Below are positions 26,094-35,580 of a DNA stretch of 64,000 bases, piece by piece. Position 1 is the stretch's first letter; the number at the start of each line of letters is the position of its first letter. A program made the translations under genes and the position numbers. The notes under the pieces are model-generated. The model saw only the letters and a list, made by a program, of their open reading frames with translations, was not told the DNA's origin and searched no databases. The DNA is from an uncultured Rikenellaceae bacterium. Lineage in GTDB: Bacteria; Bacteroidota; Bacteroidia; Bacteroidales; Rikenellaceae. The stretch is from NCBI GenBank assembly GCA_944321925.1, contig CALUND010000016.1:62001-126000 (forward strand), given 5' to 3'.

Positions 26094-26933
26094 CTAAAAT
26101 AGTGTTTGTTCCGTGTAATTCGGGAATCGCAGAACGGTCTGTTCGGCTTCTGCTTCCGGATCGGGTGCCGGTTTCGGAGAGACCGTGGGGGGACCCGGCT
26201 CGAACAGAAAACCATCCTTCGGACGCGGTTGTGCTGCCGTTTCGGAGAACTCGTCGTGCGATTCGGTTGGGTCGGAGGTCTCTTCGGATTCGGCGGTAAG
26301 TATCTCCTCTGCGGGCTGGTTCTCTCCGGCTGTCGGGAGCGTCTCTTCCGGTTCGGTATCGAACCGCTGTTCGATCGTTTGTTCTTCCGATGGCGCTTCC
26401 TGTTGTCCTGCGGTTGGAGTCGGATCGGGATGCTGCTCTTCTGCAGCCGCTGCGGGCTCTTTTGCAGTTTCTTCGGCGGCAACAGGTTCATGGATCGTTG
26501 CTGCTGTCTCGACGGGGAACCCTTCTCGCTCTTCGGGAGAGACGGAAGAGGCTTTTTCTGTGAAAATTACGGTGCGATCGGACGGAATGTCAGCCGATCG
26601 TAGCTCTTCGCGTACCTCGACCAGCAGGGAACGGATTGTTTGGAGTCGTTCGAGCAGCTCCATGTCGCGTTCGAGACCGCGGGTGTTCTGTTTCATTCTT
26701 TTCTGGGCACCGGAGAGCGTCATCCCGTTCTCTTTTACCAAATGGTAGATCATTTTCAGGTTACGCAAATCCTCGGGGGTGAACATGCGGTTCCCTTTTT
26801 TGTTCTTTTTGGGGCGTAAGATGTCGAACTTCTGTTCCCAGAAACGGATAAGCGAAGGGTTCACGTCGAACATCTCTGCGACCTCACCCATCGAATAGAA
26901 CATCTTTTCTCGTTTATCGTCGTTTGTATCCAT
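26094..26933 (-). CDS. MerR-family regulator with long acidic tail
   Basis: 279 residues. The N-terminal MerR helix-turn-helix and wing (FYSMGEVAEMFDVNPSLIRF, KKNKKGNRMFTPEDLR) is followed by a short coiled coil to about residue 110. The remaining ~165 residues are low-complexity and rich in Glu, Ala, Pro and Thr with no metal- or drug-binding motif. The DNA part is the standard Bacteroidota MerR that precedes nif3 and the zinc-ribbon gene. A near-consensus -7 box TACCTTTA lies at 26960-26967 on minus. Confidence 0.88.
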   Translation of the reverse strand: MDTNDDKREKMFYSMGEVAEMFDVNPSLIRFWEQKFDILRPKKNKKGNRMFTPEDLRNLKMIYHLVKENGMTLSGAQKRMKQNTRGLERDMELLERLQTIRSLLVEVREELRSADIPSDRTVIFTEKASSVSPEEREGFPVETAATIHEPVAAEETAKEPAAAAEEQHPDPTPTAGQQEAPSEEQTIEQRFDTEPEETLPTAGENQPAEEILTAESEETSDPTESHDEFSETAAQPRPKDGFLFEPGPPTVSPKPAPDPEAEAEQTVLRFPNYTEQTLF

Positions 26934-27005
26934 TTTGTATTGCGCCGGTAGAGTCGGAATAAAGGTAGTTAAAAAATTCGGTGTGCGGATGCGTTGTTTC
27001 GTTTT

Positions 27006-28382
27006 TTATACGTTGACGATACGCATGCCGTTGGGAAGCAGACTGTTTATTCGTGCTCCGATCCGTTTGGCCCAACCCAATGGCACTCCTTGGTAGCTGA
27101 GAAGATTCAATCCTTCGGTCAGTGGGGAGAGATCGTGCAGCTCCTGTTTGCGAAGATAGTCGAGCGCATTCTCTTCCGTCACTTCCGCTTCGTGTACCGG
27201 TTCCCGGGAGAGATCGTGAAACAGCGCCAGCGCATGATCGGGCCGAAGCGTCCCACCGAACAGTTTTCCCATGCAGACTCCGGAGTAGAGCATGTTGAGC
27301 GGTCCGGCTAACGTTTTTACGAAATCGTATCCTGCTTCGTAGAAGCCGTAGCGCAGGTCACCGATTCCTGCAAAATGCATGTAGTCGGGTTGTCCGACCC
27401 ATCGGCCGAGAATGCGGACTTCGTTTTTCGGGAGCTCGGCGATCGGTTCGCGGGCTGTCTTCGGCAATTTGGACCGATGCTTCCCTTCGGCTTTGCGTAT
27501 GGCGGTTGCGAAAAATCCCTCCCCGTGCACCCGATGAGGCCAAAAACGGAACGTACGTATGCCCTCTGTTTCCCCCGTTTCGATACCCCATTCGGCTGGC
27601 GGAGGGGTGATGTCTGCCGGTTCGCAGTCGAAATTTGCGGCGAGCCAGGCGATCTGCTCTTCGTCCTCCGCACGGTTGAACGTACAGGTGGAGTAGATCA
27701 GTATGCCGCCGGGTTTCAGGGCTTCCCAGGCATCGGAGAGAATGCGTTTTTGCCGGGCGGCGCAGAGCGATACGTTTTCGGGGCTCCACTCTCTTCGTGC
27801 CGTCGGGTTTTTGCGGAACATCCCCTCGCCCGAACAGGGCGCGTCGACCGCCACGACGTCGAACAGATTTCCGAGTGCAGCGAATCGCGACGTATCGTTC
27901 GAGGTTACGGCGACGTTGCCGATACCCCAGCGTCGGACGTTGTCGGCCAGTATCGTGGCCCGATTGCGGATCACCTCGTTCGCCACGACGATCCCTTCGG
28001 CTCCTGCGAGGGTGGAGTAGAGAGTCGTTTTCCCACCCGGGGCAGCGCATAGATCGAGCAATCGGACACCTTGCCGATCCCCGATCGTCTCGCGATAGAG
28101 GTATTCGACGAACATGGAGCTGGCTTCCTGGACGTAGTAGACCCCTGCGTGCAGCAGCGGGTCGAGCGTAAAGAGGGGCCGTTCCGACAGGTAGAAGCCG
28201 TAGCGGTTCCACGGTACGCCGTGGCCTTCCGGCTTGGATGCCATTTTGTAGGGGTTGAAGCGGATCGAGACGGGCGGTTCCTCGTTCAGTGCCGTCAGCA
28301 AGGCTTCCCGCTCTTTGCTGTCGAGCTGCCGGGCGAGTTGCTGGAGAAATGCTTCCGGAAAGGTGTTATCGGCGGAGTTCAT
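27006..28382 (-). CDS. RsmF/NOP2-type rRNA cytosine-C5 methyltransferase
   Basis: 458 residues. SAM-binding motif LDLCAAPGGKTT, motif IV VDAPCSGEGMFRKN and catalytic motif TCTFNRAEDEEQ with the two Cys residues place it in the NOL1/NOP2/Sun family; the C-terminal extension is like that of RsmF (16S m5C1407). The true target is not provable from sequence. The longer frame starts at a TTG (28397); the ATG at 28380-28382 is preferred. It overlaps the end of the deoxynucleoside kinase gene by 17 bases, so translation is probably coupled. Confidence 0.88.
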   Translation of the reverse strand: MNSADNTFPEAFLQQLARQLDSKEREALLTALNEEPPVSIRFNPYKMASKPEGHGVPWNRYGFYLSERPLFTLDPLLHAGVYYVQEASSMFVEYLYRETIGDRQGVRLLDLCAAPGGKTTLYSTLAGAEGIVVANEVIRNRATILADNVRRWGIGNVAVTSNDTSRFAALGNLFDVVAVDAPCSGEGMFRKNPTARREWSPENVSLCAARQKRILSDAWEALKPGGILIYSTCTFNRAEDEEQIAWLAANFDCEPADITPPPAEWGIETGETEGIRTFRFWPHRVHGEGFFATAIRKAEGKHRSKLPKTAREPIAELPKNEVRILGRWVGQPDYMHFAGIGDLRYGFYEAGYDFVKTLAGPLNMLYSGVCMGKLFGGTLRPDHALALFHDLSREPVHEAEVTEENALDYLRKQELHDLSPLTEGLNLLSYQGVPLGWAKRIGARINSLLPNGMRIVNV

Positions 28383-28968
28383 CGATGCGGGCGGCAATTC
28401 GGTCGATCACTTCGGGATTCATCACGAAGTCGCATTTGTCGATGTCGACGGTGAGTACCTCCCCTTGGTAGATCTCTTCGATCCAGTTGTCGTATTTGGC
28501 GTTGAGCCGTTCGAGATATTCCCGGTCGATCGACATCTCGTAGACCCGTCCCCGCTTCTGTATCTGGCTGATGAGCGTCGGTACGCTCGCCTTGAGGTAG
28601 ATCAGCAGGTCGGGCGTGCGAATGAGGTTTTTCGACAGGTCGAACAGTTTCATGTAGGTGTCGAAATCGCGGGTCGACATGAGCCCCATCTGGTGGAGGT
28701 TGTCGGCGAAGATATAGGCATCCTCGAAAATCGTACGATCCTGGATCAGGTCGCCGCTCAGCCGCAACGCTTCGTTCGATTGTTGGATGCGGCTGCCGAG
28801 AAAATAGATCTGCAGATTGAAGGCCCAACGATTCATGTCTTTGTAGAAATCCCCGATGTAGGGATTCTCGATGTCTTCGAAGTGGGCCGGAATCCCGAAA
28901 CGTTTCGAGAGGATTTCGGTCAGGGAAGTTTTTCCGCTTCCGATGTTACCGGCTATGGCTATATACAT
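28366..28968 (-). CDS. Deoxynucleoside kinase
   Basis: 200 residues. P-loop GNIGSGKT (6-13), the DRTIFEDAYIF segment (substrate/lid-side DR-E motif) and the KRGRxxE-like lid (QKRGRVYEM) define the deoxynucleoside kinase family (dAK/dGK/dCK type). It phosphorylates salvaged deoxynucleosides to 5'-monophosphates. Base specificity is not clear. It overlaps GH3 by 23 bases at its start and the RsmF-like gene by 17 at its end, forming a tight operon. Confidence 0.92.
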   Translation of the reverse strand: MYIAIAGNIGSGKTSLTEILSKRFGIPAHFEDIENPYIGDFYKDMNRWAFNLQIYFLGSRIQQSNEALRLSGDLIQDRTIFEDAYIFADNLHQMGLMSTRDFDTYMKLFDLSKNLIRTPDLLIYLKASVPTLISQIQKRGRVYEMSIDREYLERLNAKYDNWIEEIYQGEVLTVDIDKCDFVMNPEVIDRIAARIDELRR

Positions 28969-30490
28969 GTTCGGTAGGTTTTGCTGTGGTCAGTTCGAGT
29001 ATGGAGTCCGCGTAGCGACGATCGTTCGCCAGACGTGGGATTTTATTCTGGCCCCCCGTTTTCCCCTGTTGCTCCATCCAGCGGAGGAATGTCCCGGAGG
29101 GAACCTGCGTGATACGGGGCGGTTGGAGCGTGGTCTCCTTGTAGCGTTTCGCCTCGTAATCGGAATTGAGGCTTTGCAGGTTGCGGTCGAGTGCGTCGCG
29201 GAAGGCTTCGATGCTCTCCGGCTTGCGGGAGAATTCGACGATCCATTCGTGTGCTCCCTTCGAGTTCGCCTCCATGTAGATCGGGGCTGCAGTGTATTCG
29301 CTTATTTCGGCTCCCGTTGCATCGCAGGCTGCCCGCATGGCCCGTTCGGCATTGTCCACGATCAGCTCTTCGCCGAAAGCGTTGATGTAGTGTTTCGTGC
29401 GTCCCGTGATGCGGATGCGGTAGGGAGTGAGCGAGGTAAATTCTACCGTATCGCCGATCTGGTAGCGCCACAAACCGTTGCTGTTGGAGATGACGAGCGC
29501 ATACTGTACTCCTGTGCGGACCCCTTCGAGTGGAATCGCTTTCGACGGATCGTGGAGCGATTGCAGCGGGAGGAACTCGTAATAAGTATGGTAGTCTAGC
29601 ATGAGCAGCATGTCGTCGCGTCCGGGTTCGTCGCCGATGGCAAAGAAACCTTCCGAGGCGTTGTAGGTCTCCATGTAGTTCATCTCCGACGAGGGGATCA
29701 GTTGCCGGTAGATTTCACGGTAGGGTCGGAAGCTGACGCCGCCGTGGATGAACAGCTCCAGGTCGGGCCAAATTTCGAGGATGTTGTTTTTGCCGCTGTA
29801 TTCGAGTAGGTGGCGCAACATGACCAGATTCCAGGAGGGGACACCGGCGAACGATGTGACATGTTGCGAAGCACACTCTTCGGCGATCCGACGGACTTTC
29901 TCTTCGAAATCGGGGATAAGGGCCGTTTCGACGGACGGAATGCGTCGGGATGAGGCCCAGGCAGGTGTATTTTCGATGAGAATGGCCGACAGGTCCCCTG
30001 TCAGGGCATGTTCGCCCTCCCGTTCTATGCGGCGCGAGCCACCCAGAGTCAAGGTTTTTCCGCCAAAAACTTTACTGTCGGGATGGAGACTCGCATAGAG
30101 TGCCGCTACATCGATCGGACCTCGCATGTGGCAGTGGGTCAATCCGTTTCGTGTAACAGGGATGTATTTGCTTTTGGCGTCTGTCGTACCCGACGATTTG
30201 GCGAACCAATTGACTCTCCCGGGCCACAATACATCGGATTCACCCTTGCGGGATCGGTCGATAAATCCCGCAAAGGATTCGTAGTCGTGAAGTTCCACTC
30301 GTTGGCGGAAGCTTTCTGCGTTGTGGATGTCGGCAAAACCGTGTGCTTGGCCGAAGCGGGTAGCAGAGGCCGTTTTGAGCAGGTATTTGAGCTGCTCTTC
30401 CTGCACTTCGAGGGGATGGGCCCTGAAGCGATCGATTGCACGCCTGCGGGGTGAAAACAGTAGATTGACGATATGAGTAAGCGTACTCAT
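28946..30490 (-). CDS. GH3-family acyl-amido synthetase-like protein
   Basis: 514 residues. It has the GH3/ANL-type adenylating fold: ATP/AMP motif KSSGTTDAKSKYIP, the NASEGFFAIGDE segment (metal-binding/ATP motif II) and the C-terminal hinge after LYRYQIGD-like LWRYQIGDTVEF. Plant GH3 enzymes join acids such as auxin to amino acids via an acyl-adenylate. The bacterial substrate is unknown. The gene leads the GH3-kinase-methyltransferase operon, and trkA lies 9 bp upstream. Confidence 0.88.
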   Translation of the reverse strand: MSTLTHIVNLLFSPRRRAIDRFRAHPLEVQEEQLKYLLKTASATRFGQAHGFADIHNAESFRQRVELHDYESFAGFIDRSRKGESDVLWPGRVNWFAKSSGTTDAKSKYIPVTRNGLTHCHMRGPIDVAALYASLHPDSKVFGGKTLTLGGSRRIEREGEHALTGDLSAILIENTPAWASSRRIPSVETALIPDFEEKVRRIAEECASQHVTSFAGVPSWNLVMLRHLLEYSGKNNILEIWPDLELFIHGGVSFRPYREIYRQLIPSSEMNYMETYNASEGFFAIGDEPGRDDMLLMLDYHTYYEFLPLQSLHDPSKAIPLEGVRTGVQYALVISNSNGLWRYQIGDTVEFTSLTPYRIRITGRTKHYINAFGEELIVDNAERAMRAACDATGAEISEYTAAPIYMEANSKGAHEWIVEFSRKPESIEAFRDALDRNLQSLNSDYEAKRYKETTLQPPRITQVPSGTFLRWMEQQGKTGGQNKIPRLANDRRYADSILELTTAKPTEHVYSHSR

Positions 30491-30499
30491 GGTTTCGGT

Positions 30500-31840
30500 T
30501 TAATTGAAGAATTTTCCGACACGGGTGGCTGCATCGGGTTTTGCGAAGACCACGACGCGGTCGTAGGCCTGGATTTCGGTGTTGCCTACGGCGATCGAAA
30601 CTTTGTCGCCGCGAACGATGCCGCCGATGGTGGCGTCGGCCGGGAACCCGAGCTCCCGGACAGGACATTTCGTCGCGGGCGAGTTGGGTTTGACGATGAA
30701 TTCGAGCACTTCGGCATCGCAGCCTGTGAGACACTTGATCGCCTGTACGTCGGTGTTCATCGTGAAGCGGAAGATGTTGCTCGCCGTGATGAGTTTCTTG
30801 TTGATCACCGTGTCGATGCCGATGCTTTCGGCCAGGGTGATGTAGTTGAGGTTTTCAACCTCCGCAATCACTTTTTTTACGCCCATTCGTTTGGCCAACA
30901 TGGCGGTAAGGATGTTGGTCTCGGCACGTCCCGTCACGGCTACGAAAGCATCCATTTTGTCGAGTCCCTCTTCGAGCATCGCCTCCGTATTGCGTCCGTC
31001 TTCGTTTATGATAAGTGTCTTGTCCAGTAATTCGGCCAGACGGTAAGCTTTGTTGGCGTTGTAGTCGATGAGTTTGATATTCATCTCGCTTTGCAGTTCG
31101 GTGGCGATGCGGACACCGATGCGGCTGCCGCCGAGAATCATCATGTTTTTGATCTCCACATCGGTTTTGCCCGACAGATTGAGCACCTCGGTGGCCGATT
31201 CGCGTGTAGTGATGATGTAGACGGTGTCGCCCTCCATCAGTTTGTCGTCGCCATGGGGAATGATGGTTTCGTCTTCGCGCGAAATGGCGATTACGCGATA
31301 AGAGAGTTGTGTTCCGGGGGTGACAAGCGTGGAGAGTGTGCGCCCCATGAGTGGCGAGGTTGCTTCCAGTTTGAAGACGGCCAGAGAGAGTTTGCCTCCT
31401 GAGAAATCGACATATTCGGTAGTGGAGGTATGTCCCAACAGGTTGATCACTTCCCGGGCAGCTGCCTTTTCCGGGTAGAACAGGTAGTCGATTCCCATGT
31501 TGATAAAGATCTCCTTGTTGCCCGGTTCGAGGTATTCGTTGTTGTCGATGCGGGCGATCGATTTGCGGGCTCCGAGCTGTTTGGCCAACATGGCCGAGAT
31601 GATATTGATGTTTTCAACCTGGTTGACAGCCAGGAAAAGATCGGCTTTCCGCACGGAGGCTTTTTTGAGTATGGCGAATGTGGTGGGATCGCCTTCGATG
31701 GTCACTACGTCGGCCATGCCGGTGAGGTTTTCCAGCTGTTTCTGGTCGCTGTCGATGACGGTGATGTCGTGCATGCCGCCGCTGAGCATCTTTGCCAAGT
31801 GGCTGCCTACCTCTCCGGCTCCCACGATTACGATTTTCAT
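30500..31840 (-). CDS. trkA: Trk K+ uptake regulator TrkA
   Basis: 446 residues with two RCK repeats. Each has a Rossmann NAD-binding half with a glycine motif (VGAGEVGSHLA at the N-terminus, ILGGSRIGVRIA near residue 232), each followed by a TrkA-C domain (about 140-220 and 375-446). TrkA is the cytosolic gating ring of the TrkH/G potassium channel. No trkH gene follows; GH3 is next. The open frame extends upstream, but the ATG at 31838-31840 gives the family start (MKIVIVGAGE), supported by the -7 box at 31868-31875. Confidence 0.95.
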   Translation of the reverse strand: MKIVIVGAGEVGSHLAKMLSGGMHDITVIDSDQKQLENLTGMADVVTIEGDPTTFAILKKASVRKADLFLAVNQVENINIISAMLAKQLGARKSIARIDNNEYLEPGNKEIFINMGIDYLFYPEKAAAREVINLLGHTSTTEYVDFSGGKLSLAVFKLEATSPLMGRTLSTLVTPGTQLSYRVIAISREDETIIPHGDDKLMEGDTVYIITTRESATEVLNLSGKTDVEIKNMMILGGSRIGVRIATELQSEMNIKLIDYNANKAYRLAELLDKTLIINEDGRNTEAMLEEGLDKMDAFVAVTGRAETNILTAMLAKRMGVKKVIAEVENLNYITLAESIGIDTVINKKLITASNIFRFTMNTDVQAIKCLTGCDAEVLEFIVKPNSPATKCPVRELGFPADATIGGIVRGDKVSIAVGNTEIQAYDRVVVFAKPDAATRVGKFFN

Positions 31841-31867
31841 ACCTGTTTGTCTTAGTTCTTCTCGGAA

Positions 31868-31899
31868 CAAAATTAAACTTTTGAGTCGATTTTGCACAA
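31868..31899 (-). promoter_or_regulatory. Promoter of trkA: TTG-N21-TAATTTTG
   Basis: Minus-strand -7 TAATTTTG (31868-31875) with a TTG at 31897-31899. The leader to the trkA ATG would be about 23 bases. Confidence 0.55.
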
Positions 31900-31999
31900 G
31901 ATTGCGGCCATTATTTTCCGGCGAACGGGAGAAGATGACCGCAACTGTAGAATAAATGCGAAAAATTTCGGCGCAGTCTTTTTTTTAATAGAATTTCGC

Positions 32000-32007
32000 T
32001 ATTTTTG
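32000..32007 (+). promoter_or_regulatory. -7 element TATTTTTG for the frameshifted receptor
   Basis: Exact -7 box 33 bases before the ATG at 32041. No clear -33. Confidence 0.55.
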
Positions 32008-32040
32008 TTTAACAACCATACTAACTAACCCATCTCCCTT

Positions 32041-34556
32041 ATGCCTCCTTTTTCGAGTGTTCGTGCGTTTGTGCACCTTTGTTTTGATTGTTGTCGTCTC
32101 AATAACAGGCATTTAGTTGAGTCGCGAAATAGTCTCTCGCTCTCCCGGAATTTCCCATTCTCCTCCATTCTGCTTCGTACACTTTCGTTTCTGTTTTTTT
32201 GTTTGTTGCCTTTTTCTGTCTTGGCCCAGTCGGTAGGTTCGGGTCCGGACCGGTTGTCGGGAACGGTCGTCGATACGACAGGGGCGCCTGTCGACCTTGC
32301 AACCGTCATGCTATATAAGTATAGTGACAAGTCGACTATTACAGGTGCGACAACCGATGCAGAGGGGCATTTCGTGTTGAAAATCTTCCCCAAGAGGAGT
32401 GTATGCTTATCGTATCGAAGATGGGTTATGAACGTTATTTACAGCGCATGACTCTCAGTGGAAGTGCGGAGGTTGTTTTGCCTCCGATCGAATTGAAGGT
32501 CGATATCAAAGAGATCGAGTCTATTACGGTAAGCACCCGTTTTCTCGAGCGTCGGGCTGATCGTTATCTTGTGAATATGGTGGGGAATCCTCTGGGGCGC
32601 AACCGTTCGATCAGCGGAGTGCTCTCTTTGCTTCCGGGAATCACCAATTACGAAGGCCTTCGAATCAATGGCAGAAAAGGTACGGTCGTCTACATCAACG
32701 GGCGAGAAGTACGTGATTTGCGGGAACTGAGCAACTTGCAGGGAACCGATGTGCAAAAGATCGAAGTAATACCCACCGCAGGCAGCGAGTTCGATGCTTC
32801 GCTCAAGGGTGGAATTATCAAGATAACGTTGCGTAAATTGGCCGAGGGAGGTTTGCTTGCGACCTTTGGTTCCAGCGCGAATGCGAGCGGGGAGGGTTTT
32901 CTCGGTGGCAACGTCTATTCGACCGTCAATTGGCGGACCAAACGTTTCAGTCTTTACAACTATCTTTACTATCAGGACGATTATGGGTCCTTACGGGAAT
33001 TTACGACGGCGCATTACGACAACTTGGGTCTCGATCGGGAGATCAATCGCAAGGAAGGAGCATGGCAGTCCAATTTCGGGAATAACCTGAACGTAGTGTA
33101 TGATCTGAACGAAAACCATTCTGTGGGGGCTAACATCGACTTCTGGTTGATAGATGCCGACGCAAATTGGTGGTCATGGACTTCCGATCGTCCGTCGGGG
33201 CAGGCGGAATTCAACCGGATCAACTATTTCGACGAATCGTACAAGGCTTATATCCATTCGATTCAGGGGGCGGTCAACTATCTCTGGAATATCGATGAAA
33301 AGGGATCTAATTTCCTGTTTGTTGCAGACTATCGTTATTCCGATGGGGGACGGAGGGGGCAAAATCGTAGGGAATATACCCTTCCGGTTCTCTCTCCCGA
33401 TTTGCAAAATTTCTGGATTGCGAATGGTTGGAACCGTTTTACTGCCGATGCAAAGTTTGAGTTTCGGCTCGGAGAAGCTTCGCAGCTCGATTTCGGAGCT
33501 CGCTATTACCAGAGCCGGGAAGCGAACGACTATTCCTTTCACGATCAGGTTAATGGGGAATGGGTTATAGACTCAGTCCTGAGCGATGATTTTACCTATT
33601 ACAAACAGGGTTATGGGCTCTATTCCAATTTTTCATCGACCGTTGGAAAGTTTTCATACAATGCGGGCGTGCGTATACAAACGGATCGTTTGAAACATGT
33701 GTCGGACAAACTCTCAGCGATGGTCGATAAGTGGTATTGGGGCGTTTATCCGACCGTGGGCGTGGGCTGGCTCTTCGACGCCGATAAGGGAAATGCCTTG
33801 AATCTCACCTATAAACGAGCCATTACGCTGCCCCATTCCGCCTATCTGATGCCGAATCGGGTCTATTTTTCGGATGGTTCTTACAATCAGGGGAATCCGT
33901 CGTTGAAACCCTCCACGGCAGATATGGTACAGCTCTCCTATGCCCTGCATAACAAATGGTTCTTTACCTACAATTTTACCGCTACCCATAACGATATCTA
34001 CAGACTGACCTTTTTGGATGCATCGGATCCCACTGTCACCTACGTGATGCCTCAAAATTATGGTTGGGCTTTTGTTCACCAGTTGGTGATGTCTACCTCC
34101 CTTAAACCGTTCAAGTGGTGGCGGACCAATTCATCCCTGATGTTGTTTTACGAAAAAGTGCGTTATGGAACCATACTTTATGATCAGTGGTATGCCAGCT
34201 TCAATTTCTCGAACGGTTTTACATTCAAAAAAGGCTGGGGCGCGAATCTCAATTTTTGGACCATGAGCAAGTGCCGCGAGGGGAACGATTTCTATTCCGG
34301 GCGTTATTATCTGACTATTGGCGCCTATAAAACGTTTCTCAAGAATCGACTGTTCGTCTCTCTTTCGGTAAATAACATTGCTTTCCATCACGTGGATACA
34401 GACATCCGTTTGCCCGAAGACGGTTATACGTCATATACGCAAGACCGCACCCGTCTTCGTACGGTCGTATTGACTTTGCGTTATACCATCAAGCGGGGGC
34501 ATAAGACGCAGGTGCGCAAGGTGCAGACCCTCGGATCGGAAGACGACAAGATGTAA
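32041..34556 (+). pseudogene. Outer-membrane beta-barrel receptor split by a frameshift
   Basis: Two overlapping frames encode one protein. The first (32041-32451) gives an N-terminal extension, a signal-peptide-like stretch ending in VLAQ and most of a carboxypeptidase-regulatory-like domain. The second (open in frame to the ATG at 32403 and ending at 34556) continues that domain in register (LIVSKMGYERYLQ), then a plug-like region and a long beta-barrel of the OMP beta-barrel family 3 type. Adding one C to the CCCC run at 32388-32391 joins them smoothly. It may be a pseudogene, a slippage-controlled gene or a sequencing error. The later frame is otherwise intact, which argues for a recent or reversible change. 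Confidence 0.8.
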
Positions 34557-34761
34557 GAGGTATTCGAAAATCCGACGTGTCGGATAGGGATGCGACCGTG
34601 TGCTGTCGGATAGGGGCGCGCTTGTGTGGCTTCTTTCCGAGGGTGACAAACGTAAACAGATTCGGGCGCGGATCGATGGATGGAGTCGGGTATGGATATT
34701 TGTGCGGATTCCGAAAAATGACAGAGCCTTCGAGAGCGAAAAAGTGGCGGTATGTATCGGT
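34557..34761. other. Short intergenic region with a direct repeat
   Basis: Between convergent genes. It holds a near-duplicate GTCGGATAGGG at 34579-34589 and 34605-34615. No gene or clear terminator is seen. Confidence 0.4.
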
Positions 34762-35490
34762 TTATCGGGGCGAAATTTCCGCCATACGGAGGGATCGTTT
34801 CAGCTCTCTTTGTGACCGACGGTCGAGGCGTTTCTGCTTTTTCGACGGGTGTGTCGGGTCGGATAGCGTCGGTTCGTAGAGCTTGCGGAGCGAAGCACTG
34901 GTGGTCAGCATGTGGATCGGTGTAGCGCGGATCACGGGATCGGGCAACGTGATCGTGCCCGCTTGAGGATCGAGCATGCGGCGGGCACCGAGATAGCGTT
35001 TGGAATAGTAGTTCCCATCGGGGAAAGCGTCGATGCGTACGCCGCTGCTGGCTGCATGGATGAATCGGAAACCTCCTGCAGCACATTCGGTGACGATGCC
35101 TACGTGCCCTACAGTGCGACCTCCGCTGCGGCCGGAGAAAAAGACCAAATCGCCCGGCAGCAGACTGTCTTGTACAACTTCCGATCCTTCGCGGAATTGC
35201 TCCCGGGAAGAGGCTGCTAACGGCTGCCCGAATCGTCCGAAAACAAACCCGGTGAAGCCGGAACAGTCGAACTGTTCGGGACCTTTGGCTCCGTATCGAT
35301 AGGGTTTGCCGAGTTGTTCTTTGGCGAACGACAGTAGGGAGTCGATCGGAATCGGATTCCCGATCCGCACGATCGATGGAGGGTCGGCTTTTGCTGCAGC
35401 GGAGAGTATCGAAAGCGCAACGAACAGACAGATAAGCCGTTGAACGGTTCGACCTTTGGATGCGGAATGCGATTCGTGGTGTACGATCAA
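34762..35490 (-). CDS. NlpC/P60 cell-wall peptidase (C40)
   Basis: 242 residues. After an N-terminal hydrophobic segment (LICLFVALSILSAAAKA, a signal peptide) the catalytic domain has the Cys in FDCSGF, the His in GHVGIV and the third residue in FIHAAS, as in NlpC/P60 endopeptidases that cut peptidoglycan stem peptides in the periplasm. The C-terminal ~70 residues are basic and without motif. The only standard start is a TTG at 35490, which overlaps a -7-like box TAAATTTG at 35488-35495, so the start is uncertain. Confidence 0.85.
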   Translation of the reverse strand: MIVHHESHSASKGRTVQRLICLFVALSILSAAAKADPPSIVRIGNPIPIDSLLSFAKEQLGKPYRYGAKGPEQFDCSGFTGFVFGRFGQPLAASSREQFREGSEVVQDSLLPGDLVFFSGRSGGRTVGHVGIVTECAAGGFRFIHAASSGVRIDAFPDGNYYSKRYLGARRMLDPQAGTITLPDPVIRATPIHMLTTSASLRKLYEPTLSDPTHPSKKQKRLDRRSQRELKRSLRMAEISPR

Positions 35491-35532
35491 ATTTATGTTG
35501 CGTTTGGAGGTAAAAACTTACAGGCAAAGTTA

Positions 35533-35540
35533 TAACTTTG
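35533..35540 (+). promoter_or_regulatory. -7 element TAACTTTG for the 85-residue protein
   Basis: Exact -7 box 41 bases before the ATG at 35581; it faces away from the NlpC/P60 gene. No well-placed -33. Confidence 0.5.
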
Positions 35541-35580
35541 CATCGGTTTTGTTCCGAGAACCGCTTTAAAAAACTTTGCC

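Noticed and set aside
32041-32451. A separate small secreted protein
   Set aside because: It is the N-terminal part of the frameshifted receptor; its domain continues in the second frame.
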